Positions 51,296 through 59,357 of a DNA stretch of 64,000 bases are shown here, piece by piece. Position 1 is the stretch's first letter, and each line of letters starts with the position of its first letter. Position numbers and translations under genes: made by a program. The notes under the pieces were generated by a model. It saw nothing but the letters and a program-made list of their open reading frames with translations. It did not search any database and was not told where the DNA came from. Source of the DNA: Halobacterium litoreum (GTDB lineage: Archaea > Halobacteriota > Halobacteria > Halobacteriales > Halobacteriaceae); contig NZ_CP089466.1 in NCBI RefSeq assembly GCF_021233415.1, positions 1,860,001-1,924,000 of the forward strand, given 5' to 3'.

Positions 51296-51301
51296 CGTAC
51301 C

Positions 51302-51369
51302 TTTTTTGCGCTCGGGTTTCCTCGGCCGCGCCTCGCGGCGCGGCCTGCGGGAACCACTCCCGCAAAAAA
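51302..51369. terminator. nested hairpins after phoU
   Basis: TTTTTTGCG (51302-51310) pairs with CGCAAAAAA (51361-51369). Inside are GGCCGCGCC/GGCGCGGCC (51324-51345) and GCGGGA/TCCCGC (51347-51363, overlapping the outer arm). Begins 6 nt after the phoU stop, in the convergent gap with the glutaredoxin gene; same plan as the dnaJ and korB terminators. Confidence 0.65.
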
Positions 51370-51376
51370 TCTACGC

Positions 51377-51481
51377 CGGGAGAGCAGCGCTCTCCCGAGC
51401 CCTGTCTCGCTTCGCTCGACAGGACGCCAAAAAAGGCCGCTCGCCGGAGGCGAGCGGCGAAACGCGCGGCGAAGCCGCGCG
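51377..51481. repeat. four further hairpins in the phoU-glutaredoxin gap
   Basis: CGGGAGAGC/GCTCTCCCG (51377-51397), CCTGTC/GACAGG (51401-51423), GCCGCTCGCC/GGCGAGCGGC (51436-51458) and CGCGCGGC/GCCGCGCG (51463-51481), mostly perfect with 3-nt loops. A 6-A run at 51429-51434 reads as T on the minus strand, suiting termination of the opposite gene. Confidence 0.6.
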
Positions 51482-51534
51482 TATGCTACGCTCTACGACG
51501 TGGTTCCGGCTTCGTCACCGGAAAGAAACGACCG

Positions 51535-51948
51535 CTAGAAGGGGGACTGCACGCCGTCGTCGTCGGCCGACTCGGTCTCGACTTCCTCGGGGTCGGGCGC
51601 GTTCTCGGCGTCGAGTTCGTCCGCGAGTTCGCCGCGTTCGTCGAGTTCGCCGAGCACGTCGCTCCCGCCGACGAACTCGCCGTGGACGAACGTCTGGGGG
51701 ATGGTCTCCCAGCCGCTGTGGTCGTCGAGGGCGTTCCGGAACTCGTCGATGCTCTGGAGCACGTCGACGGTGTGGACGTCCGGGCGGTGCTGGGTGACGA
51801 GGTCGATGGCGCGCTGGGAGAACCCGCACTGGGGCATCTGGGGGGTGCCCTTCATGAAGAGGACGACCTCGTTGTTCTCGATGGCGGTGGCGACGATGTC
51901 GTCGACTGCCTCCTGGTCCATCGAGGAGTCGAGGGGGTCGAAGGCCAT
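51535..51948 (-). CDS. monothiol glutaredoxin, CGFS type
   Basis: 137 aa. Active site CGFS in VLFMKGTPQMPQCGFSQRAIDL, the Grx4/GrxD motif; the glutathione-site TIPQTFVHGEFVGGSDVL follows. CGFS glutaredoxins carry 2Fe-2S clusters as dimers and serve iron-sulfur assembly. Haloarchaea use gamma-glutamylcysteine in place of glutathione, so its thiol ligand may differ. The C-terminal 35 residues are acidic and probably disordered. It lies 39 nt downstream of gfcR on the same strand. Confidence 0.88.
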   Translation of the reverse strand: MAFDPLDSSMDQEAVDDIVATAIENNEVVLFMKGTPQMPQCGFSQRAIDLVTQHRPDVHTVDVLQSIDEFRNALDDHSGWETIPQTFVHGEFVGGSDVLGELDERGELADELDAENAPDPEEVETESADDDGVQSPF

Positions 51949-51987
51949 ACGTCTCGTAGGGCGACCGCGAGGAAATGCCTTGCGTCG

Positions 51988-52623
51988 TCAGTCGTCGGCG
52001 CCGACGCGGATGACCTGCAACAGCGACTCGACGGGCACGTCGTCCACGTCGCCGAGCCCCTGTTTGTCGACGAGGACGCCACAGGCGACCGGTTCGCCGC
52101 CGCTGTCGCGGACCGCGTCGACGGCCTCGTGCATCGTGGTGCCGGAGGTGACGGTGTCGTCTACGACGAAGCAGTCCCGGCCCTCGACCTGCGCGAAGTT
52201 CCGGGAGAAACTGCCGCCGAGGTCCTCCATGTCGCCTTCCTCCCACTGGTGTTTGGCGGGCGTGTACGTCGCGAGGTCGGTCTTCAGTTCGTTCGAGACG
52301 GCGGTGGCGAGCGGAACGCCGGCCTTCTCGACGCCGACGATGAGGTCGACGTCGTGGCTGTGGTCGCGGAGCGCGTCCGCGAGCGCGACGCCGACGGCGG
52401 AGAGTCGGGCACCGGCTTCGCCGATGTTGCTCCAGTCGACGTGGACGTCCTGCGGGCCGCCCTCGGGTTCGTCGTCGGTGCTGGTGGCGGTGGTGCCGGC
52501 GCGCTCGACGAGCCAACTCGCGGTCTCACGGGAGACGTTGAGTTCGTCCGCGATTTCGCCCCGCGAGAGGCCGCGGGCGGCGAGGTCCGCCGCGCTGTCG
52601 ATGAGGTCGTCTACGTTCTTCAT
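51988..52623 (-). CDS. gfcR: PyrE-like sugar-catabolism regulator GfcR
   Basis: 211 aa. Residues 1-45 hold a helix-turn-helix (RGEIADELNVSRETASWLVE), and 60-211 a phosphoribosyltransferase fold with the PRPP motif CFVVDDTVTSGTT (151-163). GfcR of Haloferax is known as a transcriptional activator of glucose/galactose degradation (semi-phosphorylative ED), not an enzyme. Here it overlaps the glucose dehydrogenase gene (ATGA), with KDG aldolase and gluconate dehydratase genes 3-4 kb away. Confidence 0.88.
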   Translation of the reverse strand: MKNVDDLIDSAADLAARGLSRGEIADELNVSRETASWLVERAGTTATSTDDEPEGGPQDVHVDWSNIGEAGARLSAVGVALADALRDHSHDVDLIVGVEKAGVPLATAVSNELKTDLATYTPAKHQWEEGDMEDLGGSFSRNFAQVEGRDCFVVDDTVTSGTTMHEAVDAVRDSGGEPVACGVLVDKQGLGDVDDVPVESLLQVIRVGADD

Positions 52624-53681
52624 TGTGAGTCGAATTGCACCGCCGTCTTGATGGTCGTTTCGTCGTCGCGGAACGCTGCCTCGAAGTCGTCGAGGCCGTG
52701 GACGCCCGTCACCACGCCGTCGGTCAGCCAGTCGGGGAGGCCGGCGAGCGTGTCGATGGCCGCCTCGAAGTGGTCGACGCCGGAGTTGACGCTGCCGACG
52801 AGCGCCTTGTTCTCCAACACGAGTTCGCGGTGGATGTCGCTGCCCGCGACTTCGAACTCCCAGCCGGCCTCGGGGACGCCGAGGAGCGCGCCGACGCCGT
52901 TCGGCGCGAGCGCGTGGACGGTGTCGAAGGCGTGTTTCGCGTAGCCGGTGGCCTCGTAGACGAAGTCCATCGGTTCGTGGACGCCGGGAATCTCGGCGAC
53001 CGGCGTCTCCCGAGAATCGACGTACGTCGCGCCGAGTTCCTCGATGACGTCGATTGTGGGGTCGGGCCGGTCGCGGCGACCCAGACAGTACGTGCGCTCG
53101 TAGTCGTCGAGCATCGCGAGCGTGAGCAGGCCGAGGCTGCCGTTCCCGAGGACGAGCGCAGACTCGGGTCGCCAGTCGAACGTGGACCGCGAGGCCTCGG
53201 CGAGTTCGATTGCCTTCTCGGTGATACTGATGGGTTCCACGAGGAAGCCCAGTTCGGCGAGGTCGTCGGGGAGCGGGACGAGGCAGTCGGCGGGGCTCGT
53301 GAAGTACTCGGCCATGAAACCGTCCGCGCCGTCGATGCCGCGCTCGACGTACTCGCCGGGCGGCGCCATGTCGGGTTCGCCGCGCTCGAAGTAGTCGGTG
53401 TGGCCGTCCTTCGGTCTGCGAACCGTCGGCACGACGACCTGTCCGCGTTCGAGGTCGGTGTCGTTCGGGTCTTCGACGACGCCGACGGCCTCGTGGCCGA
53501 GTACCATCGAGTCGGCGCCGTCGGGGAAGCCGCCGTGGCCGCCCGCGATGACCTCGTGGTCGGTGCCGTCCACGCCGACGCGGAGGGTGCGAACGAGGGC
53601 CTCGCCGGGCCCGGGGTCTGGTCGCGGTCGGTCGACGACCCGCGGCGTCGGGTCGTCGCGCGTGACGACGATTGCGTCCAT
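52620..53681 (-). CDS. gdh: glucose 1-dehydrogenase, zinc type
   Basis: 353 aa from the ATG at 53681. The catalytic zinc ligands D38 (VGVDGTD), H63 and E64 (LGHEAVG) and E149 (LVEPISI) stand as in the Haloferax enzyme; the Rossmann motif is VLGNGSLGLL. It oxidises glucose (or galactose) with NAD(P) to the lactone, the first step of the semi-phosphorylative Entner-Doudoroff path. Its stop overlaps gfcR, so enzyme and regulator are made together. A TATA-like AATAAATC stands about 35 nt upstream on the minus strand. Confidence 0.9.
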   Translation of the reverse strand: MDAIVVTRDDPTPRVVDRPRPDPGPGEALVRTLRVGVDGTDHEVIAGGHGGFPDGADSMVLGHEAVGVVEDPNDTDLERGQVVVPTVRRPKDGHTDYFERGEPDMAPPGEYVERGIDGADGFMAEYFTSPADCLVPLPDDLAELGFLVEPISITEKAIELAEASRSTFDWRPESALVLGNGSLGLLTLAMLDDYERTYCLGRRDRPDPTIDVIEELGATYVDSRETPVAEIPGVHEPMDFVYEATGYAKHAFDTVHALAPNGVGALLGVPEAGWEFEVAGSDIHRELVLENKALVGSVNSGVDHFEAAIDTLAGLPDWLTDGVVTGVHGLDDFEAAFRDDETTIKTAVQFDSQ

Positions 53682-53829
53682 ACCTCTCTGTGGAACCCAC
53701 ACTGGCAAAAGATTTATTCTGTATCGAGTAAGTTTCCAACCCGGCGGTGGCCAGCGTGTCCCACGTGTCCATCCGGTTCTCCCGGCCACCCCACACACGA
53801 TTCAAGTAGCCGCCGCGCCACTACGACGT

Positions 53830-55035
53830 ATGCAGCGGTACGACCGGCTCTACGCGCTCTACGACGACTTCGACGCCGACACGCTCCGGGCCTACCAGGA
53901 CTTCGTGGACCTCTTTCCCCCGGTGGACTCCCGGGTCGCCCTCGACTACTGGGAGTCCGCGAGCGACGAACTCGACGACCGCAAGGACGAGATTCGGTCG
54001 TCGTTCCCGGACGAACCCGCGTTCGCCGACGTCGCGGCGCGCGCCACCCGCGACCAGGCGTTCGCCGCGCTCGACCTCCACGCGAAGTACGAGCGCGGCG
54101 TGAACGTCCTCGTGTTGGACGTCGACGAGACGCTGCGGTCGGCGGGCGGCACGGACAACGAGATTCCCCGCGAGACCCTCCACCTGCTCACGGAGTTCCA
54201 CGAGGCCGGCGTCCCCATCGTCATCTGCACTGGCCAGACCTTAGAGAACGTCAAGGGCTTCTTGAGCCAGGGGCTCGGCGACGAACTCGTCCACTCCGGG
54301 GACGTGTCCATCGTCTACGAGGCGGGCACGGGCGTGTTCACGCCCGGCCACGGCCCGGACACGAAACAACTGCTGTACGAGGACCTCGGGGAGGACGTGC
54401 GCGGCGTGTTCGACGACCTCCGGTCGAAGGTCCTGCCGGACGCCCCCGAGACGGTGCGCCGGGGCTGTCACCTGCAGGGCAACGAGTTCAACGTCACGCT
54501 GAAGCCGAACTTCGAGACGGGCAGCGAGCGCGCCCGCGAACTCATCGACGAGGCGCTCGTCTACGAACTCGACCTACTCGCCGACTGTCTGGACGCCCCC
54601 GAGCAAGCGGTGCGGGCGTACTACGCCGACGCCGACCCGGAAATCGCGGGCGTGCTCGAAGCCGCCGGGGAGACGCCGGACGCCGACGTGCCCGACGACC
54701 TCCGAGACGTGCTGGACCGCATCGACGTGGCGTACTACGAGGCCGACGCCGCCGAAATCGCGTCCCGCGAACTGAACAAGGTCGTGGGCGTTGAAGCCGC
54801 CTTCGACGTGCTGGGCGTGGCCGACCCGTTCGCGCTCGTGATGGGCGACTCGAAGAGCGACCTGCGCGTGATGGAGTGGGTCCACGGGGAGGGCGCGGGC
54901 ATCGCGGCGGCGCCCGAGCACGCCTCCGAGCGCGTGCTCGAACACGTCCAGCAGACGGACGAACTGGTCTTCGACAGGGGCGCTGCCGACGAGATTCTCA
55001 GAACGGCGTGGGCGCTGAATCTGCTCGCAGAATAA
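53830..55035 (+). CDS. HAD-family hydrolase, uncharacterised
   Basis: 401 aa. The catalytic motif I is VLVLDVDETLR (nucleophile D97, acid/base D99), followed by motif II around VIVICTGQT and motif IV VMGDSKSD near 335. The 95-residue helical N-terminus and a large cap (about 165-320) with CHLQGNEFNVTLKP are unlike common HADs. The role is unknown; position beside gdh and before the KDG aldolase suggests a phosphatase of sugar metabolism but that is inference. Confidence 0.7.
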   Translation: MQRYDRLYALYDDFDADTLRAYQDFVDLFPPVDSRVALDYWESASDELDDRKDEIRSSFPDEPAFADVAARATRDQAFAALDLHAKYERGVNVLVLDVDETLRSAGGTDNEIPRETLHLLTEFHEAGVPIVICTGQTLENVKGFLSQGLGDELVHSGDVSIVYEAGTGVFTPGHGPDTKQLLYEDLGEDVRGVFDDLRSKVLPDAPETVRRGCHLQGNEFNVTLKPNFETGSERARELIDEALVYELDLLADCLDAPEQAVRAYYADADPEIAGVLEAAGETPDADVPDDLRDVLDRIDVAYYEADAAEIASRELNKVVGVEAAFDVLGVADPFALVMGDSKSDLRVMEWVHGEGAGIAAAPEHASERVLEHVQQTDELVFDRGAADEILRTAWALNLLAE

Positions 55036-55051
55036 TCGAAGCGCGTCGCGT

Positions 55052-55318
55052 TCAGGCGAGGCGGAAGCGAACCGTGTCGCCGGCGTGGACGGTACTCGTC
55101 GCGGATAGCGGCTCTCCGTCCGGGGACTCGCGCACGACGACTGTGTCCGTGCGGAGTCGGGAGCCTTCGAGGACGCCCGCGCGGACCTGCGGGCCGAACT
55201 CTGCGGCGAGCGCGTTCACGACGTCCGCGACGGTCGCGTCCTCGGGGACGCCCACCCGAGCGCGGTGCGTGCCGGTGCGGGCGGCGAGCGTTCCAGTCAA
55301 CTTCACCTCGACGTCCAT
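55052..55318 (-). CDS. MoaD/ThiS-like ubiquitin-fold protein without Gly-Gly end
   Basis: 88 aa: MDVEVKLTGTLAARTGTHRA, VGVPEDATVADVVNALAAEFG, and TVHAGDTVRFRLA, a beta-grasp pattern. MoaD, ThiS and SAMP proteins end in Gly-Gly for adenylation and conjugation; this ends RFRLA, so it cannot be activated that way. It may be a binding domain or a decayed SAMP. It stands convergent with the HAD gene (16-nt gap), divergent from the KDG aldolase. Confidence 0.6.
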   Translation of the reverse strand: MDVEVKLTGTLAARTGTHRARVGVPEDATVADVVNALAAEFGPQVRAGVLEGSRLRTDTVVVRESPDGEPLSATSTVHAGDTVRFRLA

Positions 55319-55420
55319 GTCACTCCTTCTCTCTGCCGTGCGTAAAAAGTTTACTCACATTCGAAAGACCACTTGGACGAATCCCGTGGGCTTATGCTCG
55401 CGGCGGGCGAGGGCTCTCGC

Positions 55421-56335
55421 ATGCCAGCGAACGCGCCCGCACCCGGCGACGACGACCCGCTCGGCGTCCACGGCGTCGTCCCGCCGACCGTCACGGCGTT
55501 CCACGAGGACGAATCGCTCGACGTCGAGACCACCGCCGACCACGCTCGGTTCGTCGTCGACCGCGGCGCCCACGGCGTCTTCCCGCTCGGGACGAACGGC
55601 GAGTTCCCCCTGCTCTCGGGCGACGAGCGCGACCGCGTCGTCGAAGCGGTCGTCGGGGAAGTCGGCGGCGACGTGCCGGTCATCGCGGGCGTCGGCGCGC
55701 CCTCGACCAGACAGACCGTCGCGCACGCCGAGCACGCCGAGTCCGTCGGCGCGGACGGCGTCGTCGTCGTCACGCCGTACTACTACCCCCTCGACCGCGA
55801 GGCCGCGGTCCGGCACTACGAGCGCGTCTGTGCGGCCGTCGACCTTCCGGTGTACGTCTACCACATCCCGTCGAAGACCGGGAACGAACTCTCGCTCGAC
55901 GCGCTGGACGCCCTCGCCGAAATCGAGAACCTGGTAGGCCTGAAGGACTCCTCGAAGGACGTGCCGTGGCTCGGGCAGGCCATCGACGCCCACCCCGAGT
56001 TGACGTTTCTCGCGGGGTCGGACTCGCTGCTCGCGCCGGGCCTCGACCTCGGCTGCTCGGGGATGGTGTCGGCCGTCGCCAACGCGTTCCCGGAGCTCGT
56101 CGTCGACCTCTACGAGGCCTACGACGACGGCGACGTGGCCCGCGCGAAGGACATCCAGAGCACCGTCTACGATGTGCGCTCGGCGCTCAAACGCGGGCCG
56201 TATATGGCGGGCGTGAAGACGGCCCTCGACCTCCGAGGGTTCTACGCGGGACCGCTCCGGTCGCCGCTCCGCGGGATGGACGCCGAGGACCGCGCCGCCC
56301 TCGAAGCCGACCTCGCCGACCTCGACCTCCTCTAA
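55421..56335 (+). CDS. kdgA: 2-keto-3-deoxygluconate aldolase (DapA family)
   Basis: 304 aa from the ATG at 55421 (other ATG at 55394). Fold marks: PLGTNGEF (55-62), VYVYHIPS with Tyr147, and the Schiff-base Lys175 in LVGLKDSSKD. The class is N-acetylneuraminate lyase/DHDPS; in haloarchaea a member of it splits KD(P)G to pyruvate and glyceraldehyde (3-phosphate). Context with gluconate dehydratase, 37 nt downstream, and gdh supports KDG aldolase over DHDPS. TATA-like CTTATG at 55391-55396 fits a leaderless start at 55421. Confidence 0.85.
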   Translation: MPANAPAPGDDDPLGVHGVVPPTVTAFHEDESLDVETTADHARFVVDRGAHGVFPLGTNGEFPLLSGDERDRVVEAVVGEVGGDVPVIAGVGAPSTRQTVAHAEHAESVGADGVVVVTPYYYPLDREAAVRHYERVCAAVDLPVYVYHIPSKTGNELSLDALDALAEIENLVGLKDSSKDVPWLGQAIDAHPELTFLAGSDSLLAPGLDLGCSGMVSAVANAFPELVVDLYEAYDDGDVARAKDIQSTVYDVRSALKRGPYMAGVKTALDLRGFYAGPLRSPLRGMDAEDRAALEADLADLDLL

Positions 56336-56339
56336 ACCA

Positions 56340-56347
56340 TAGATTTA
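56340..56347 (+). promoter_or_regulatory. TATA-like box of gluconate dehydratase
   Basis: TAGATTTA lies 26-33 nt before the ATG at 56373, just after the kdgA stop, so the gene may have its own promoter besides reading from kdgA. Confidence 0.4.
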
Positions 56348-56372
56348 CACCGAGCCGAGTGAACATCCAGCC

Positions 56373-57611
56373 ATGACCAAGGACTACACCGACCTCCACG
56401 ACCCGAACGCGGAGTACACGATGCGGGAGCTCTCCGCCGAGACGATGGGCGCGGACGGCGCGCGACCCGCGCCACGTGACCTCGAAATCACCGACGTCCA
56501 GACCACGATGGTCGACGGGAACTTCCCGTGGACGCTCGTGCGCGTCTACACCGACGCGGGCGTCGTCGGCACCGGCGAAGCCTACTGGGGCGCCGGCGTC
56601 CCCGAACTCATCGAGCGCATGAAGCCGTTCGTCGTCGGCGAGAACCCCCTCGACATCGACCGCCTGTTCGAGCACCTCGTCCAGAAGATGAGCGGCGAGG
56701 GCTCCGTCGAGGGCGTCACCGTCACCGCGATTTCGGGCATCGAGGTCGCGCTCCACGACCTCGCCGGGAAGGTGCTGGGCGTCCCCGCCTACCAGTTGCT
56801 CGGCGGGAAGTACCGCGACGAGGTGCGCGTCTACTGCGACTGCCACACCGAAGAAGAGGCCGACCCCGAGGCCTGCGCGGACGAGGCCGAGCGCGTGGTC
56901 GAGGAACTGGGGTACGACGCGCTCAAGTTCGACCTCGACGTGCCCTCCGGCCTGGAGAAGGACCGCGCGAACCGCCACCTGCGCCCGGGCGAGATTCGCC
57001 ACAAGGCCGAAATCGTCGAGCAGGTCACCGAGCGCGTGAAGGACCGGGCGGACGTCGCCTTCGACTGTCACTGGACGTTCTCCGGCGGGTCGGCCAAGCG
57101 CCTCGCCAGCGAAATCGAGGAGTACGACGTGTGGTGGCTCGAAGACCCCGTGCCCCCGGAGAATCTGGAGGTACAGGAGGAGGTCACGAAGTCCACGACG
57201 ACGCCCATCGCGGTGGGTGAGAACCGCTACCGCGTGACCGAGGAGCGCCGGCTCATCGAGAATCAGGCCGTCGACATCGTCGCGCCCGACCTCCCGAAAG
57301 TCGGCGGGATGCGGGAGACCCGGAAGGTCGCGGACGTGGCGAACCAGTACTACGTCCCGGTGGCGATGCACAACGTCTCCAGTCCGGTGGCGACGATGGC
57401 GAGCGCGCAGGTCGGCGCGGCCATCCCGAACTCGCTGGCGGTCGAGTACCACTCCTACGAACTCGACTGGTGGTCGGACCTCGTGGAGGAGGACGTCATC
57501 GAGGACGGCTACATCGAGATTCCCGAGAAGCCGGGCCTCGGCGTAACGCTGGACATGGACGCCGTCGAGGCGCACATGGTCGACGGTGAAACGCTCTTCG
57601 ACGAAGCGTAG
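56373..57611 (+). CDS. gad: D-gluconate dehydratase (enolase superfamily)
   Basis: 412 aa. Mandelate-racemase-type barrel: LKFDLD with catalytic Lys (about 187), metal ligands in FDCHWTF, LEDPVPPEN and VGENRYR, and the catalytic His in VAMHNVSSP. Gluconate dehydratase turns gluconate into 2-keto-3-deoxygluconate, the step between glucose dehydrogenase and KDG aldolase, whose genes are in the same locus. Galactonate or a related acid may be a second substrate. Confidence 0.85.
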   Translation: MTKDYTDLHDPNAEYTMRELSAETMGADGARPAPRDLEITDVQTTMVDGNFPWTLVRVYTDAGVVGTGEAYWGAGVPELIERMKPFVVGENPLDIDRLFEHLVQKMSGEGSVEGVTVTAISGIEVALHDLAGKVLGVPAYQLLGGKYRDEVRVYCDCHTEEEADPEACADEAERVVEELGYDALKFDLDVPSGLEKDRANRHLRPGEIRHKAEIVEQVTERVKDRADVAFDCHWTFSGGSAKRLASEIEEYDVWWLEDPVPPENLEVQEEVTKSTTTPIAVGENRYRVTEERRLIENQAVDIVAPDLPKVGGMRETRKVADVANQYYVPVAMHNVSSPVATMASAQVGAAIPNSLAVEYHSYELDWWSDLVEEDVIEDGYIEIPEKPGLGVTLDMDAVEAHMVDGETLFDEA

Positions 57612-57671
57612 CGCGCACGCTGGCGTCCACGAACAGAACGGTTTTTAGTGGCGTGTTGCGTGGCGGCGTGT

Positions 57672-58739
57672 ATGCGCGTGGCGTTCGTCTCGGAGACGAC
57701 CGCCCACCACGCCGACGGCGACGACGTGGCTCGCTTGCAGTTGCTCGCTGACTTGCTCGCGGAGCGAGGGCACGACGTTCACGTCTGCTGTGCGCAGTGG
57801 TGGGAGGGCCAACCAGACACCTTCGAGTACGAGGACGTGACCTATCACGCGGTCACCGAGGAGCGCGGCCAGCGGTGGTTCTCGCCGAAGGCGGCCGCGC
57901 TCGTGCGCCGCCTCGAACCCGACGTGGTTCACGCGACGAGTCGGACGCCCGGACACGTGTACGGCGCTCGCTGGGGTGGGCTGCTGGCGGGGGCGCCCGT
58001 GGTCTGTGACTGGTACGACCCACACGACGCGAGCGACGGCCTCCGGGGGCGGGCGTACCGGTACGCCGCCCGGAAGCCGAGTTCGGTCGTGGCGCCGTCC
58101 CGCACCGTGAAGACGAGCGTGCGGGAGTGCGGCGGGAACGGCGAGGACGTGCGAGTCGTGCCGACGGGCATCGACATGGACCAGATTCGGCGCGCGGTGC
58201 CGGGCGAGGGCGCTGACATCGTCGCGAGCCGCCGCCTCGACGGGGACGCGAACATCGAGTCGCTGTTCCTCGCGCTCGCGGAGTTCCGCGAGTACGACTG
58301 GAACTGCACCATCGTCGGCGACGGCCCCGAGCGCGAGGGGTACGAGCGGCAGGCCCGCGACCTGCGCATCGACGACCGCATCGAGTTCGTCGGCGACTGC
58401 TCGGTCGAGGAGCGCGTGGAGATTTTCAAGAACGCGCACGTCTACGTCCACACCGCCGAGAAGACGTCGTTCGCGCTCGACCTGCTGCGGGCGCTGGCCT
58501 GCGGCTGTGTCGGCATCGTAGAGTACCACGCCGAGTCGAGCGCCCACGAACTCGTGGAGACCTACGAGCGGGGCTTCCGCGCGACCAACGACGAGGAAAT
58601 CGTGGAGTGTCTGATTGCGGCGGGCGACCTCGAACGGAAGGCCGTCGACGAGTCGTTCGCGGAGTACGACCACGACCGGTTCGTGGAGGACTACCTCGAC
58701 GCCTACCGGGACGCTCAGGACGACGCGGGCTTGCTCTGA
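57672..58739 (+). CDS. glycosyltransferase family 4 type
   Basis: 355 aa. GT-B architecture: MRVAFVSETTAHHADGDDVARLQLLADLLAERGHDVHV opens the N-terminal Rossmann half, VVAPSRTVKTSVRE and VRVVPTGIDMDQIRR mark the hinge (GTG/NGID motif), and the donor half has CTIVGDGPEREGYE and VYVHTAEKTSFALDLLRALACGC in place of the usual E-x7-E. No sugar or acceptor can be named. TATA-like TTTTTAG at 57642-57648, 28 nt ahead of the ATG. Confidence 0.85.
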   Translation: MRVAFVSETTAHHADGDDVARLQLLADLLAERGHDVHVCCAQWWEGQPDTFEYEDVTYHAVTEERGQRWFSPKAAALVRRLEPDVVHATSRTPGHVYGARWGGLLAGAPVVCDWYDPHDASDGLRGRAYRYAARKPSSVVAPSRTVKTSVRECGGNGEDVRVVPTGIDMDQIRRAVPGEGADIVASRRLDGDANIESLFLALAEFREYDWNCTIVGDGPEREGYERQARDLRIDDRIEFVGDCSVEERVEIFKNAHVYVHTAEKTSFALDLLRALACGCVGIVEYHAESSAHELVETYERGFRATNDEEIVECLIAAGDLERKAVDESFAEYDHDRFVEDYLDAYRDAQDDAGLL

Positions 58740-59357
58740 CTACGCGAGCCAGTAGTACCGCCACGTCCCGCCCGCGTCGCTCTCCACGAGTTCGCTTTCC
58801 ACTACCTCGAAGCCCGCGTCCGCGAGCGCCGCCTCCGTCTCTTCCTCTCCGAGGATGCTCCAGCGCATCGTCGCGCCGCTGTCCAGCCAGTCGTCGTTCT
58901 CGCCCTCCCAGTTCTCGGTGCCGGCCGCCACGACCGCGACGCCGCCGTCCCGGAGGACGCGCCGGAACTCCCGGTAGACGGCGGCGTGTTCGTCGGTCGG
59001 CACGTGGATAATCGAGTGGAGCGCGGTCACGGCGTCGAACGTGTCGTCGGCGTACGGGAGCCGTGACATGTCGCCCTGCGCGAGCGCGGCGTCGGGCGCG
59101 CGCTCGGCCGCGAGGTCGAGTTGCGCGCGGGACACGTCGAGGCCGACCGCGTCGAAGCGGTCGCCGAGTGGCCCGAGCACGCCGCGGCCGCCGCCGCAGC
59201 CGGCGTCGAGCAGGCGGCTTCCCTCGGGGACCGACGCGAGCGCGTCGACGAGCGTGTCCGGAAGTTCGCTGTCGTCGCGGACGGCGTCGTAGTCGGCGGC
59301 GAGCGCGTCGTAACCCCGGCGCACCGCCGTTCTGAGGTTGGTGTCGTCAGTCGTCAC
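58740..59357 (-). CDS. class I SAM methyltransferase
   Basis: 205 aa with a GTG start at 59357, 11 nt inside folCP. Motif I LLDAGCGGGRG (49-59), acidic end of strand 2 VGLDVS, motif II FDAVTALHSIIHV, motif III LRDGGVAVVAAGT. It resembles UbiE/type-11 enzymes. The target is unknown. It converges on the glycosyltransferase gene with no gap (stops abut at 58739/58740) and is cotranscribed with folCP. Confidence 0.8.
   Translation of the reverse strand: MTTDDTNLRTAVRRGYDALAADYDAVRDDSELPDTLVDALASVPEGSRLLDAGCGGGRGVLGPLGDRFDAVGLDVSRAQLDLAAERAPDAALAQGDMSRLPYADDTFDAVTALHSIIHVPTDEHAAVYREFRRVLRDGGVAVVAAGTENWEGENDDWLDSGATMRWSILGEEETEAALADAGFEVVESELVESDAGGTWRYYWLA

Noticed and set aside
55373-55420. Longer start for the KDG aldolase (TTG at 55373 or ATG at 55394)
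   Set aside because: The added residues do not resemble the family, and a TATA-like element at 55391-55396 fits a start at 55421.
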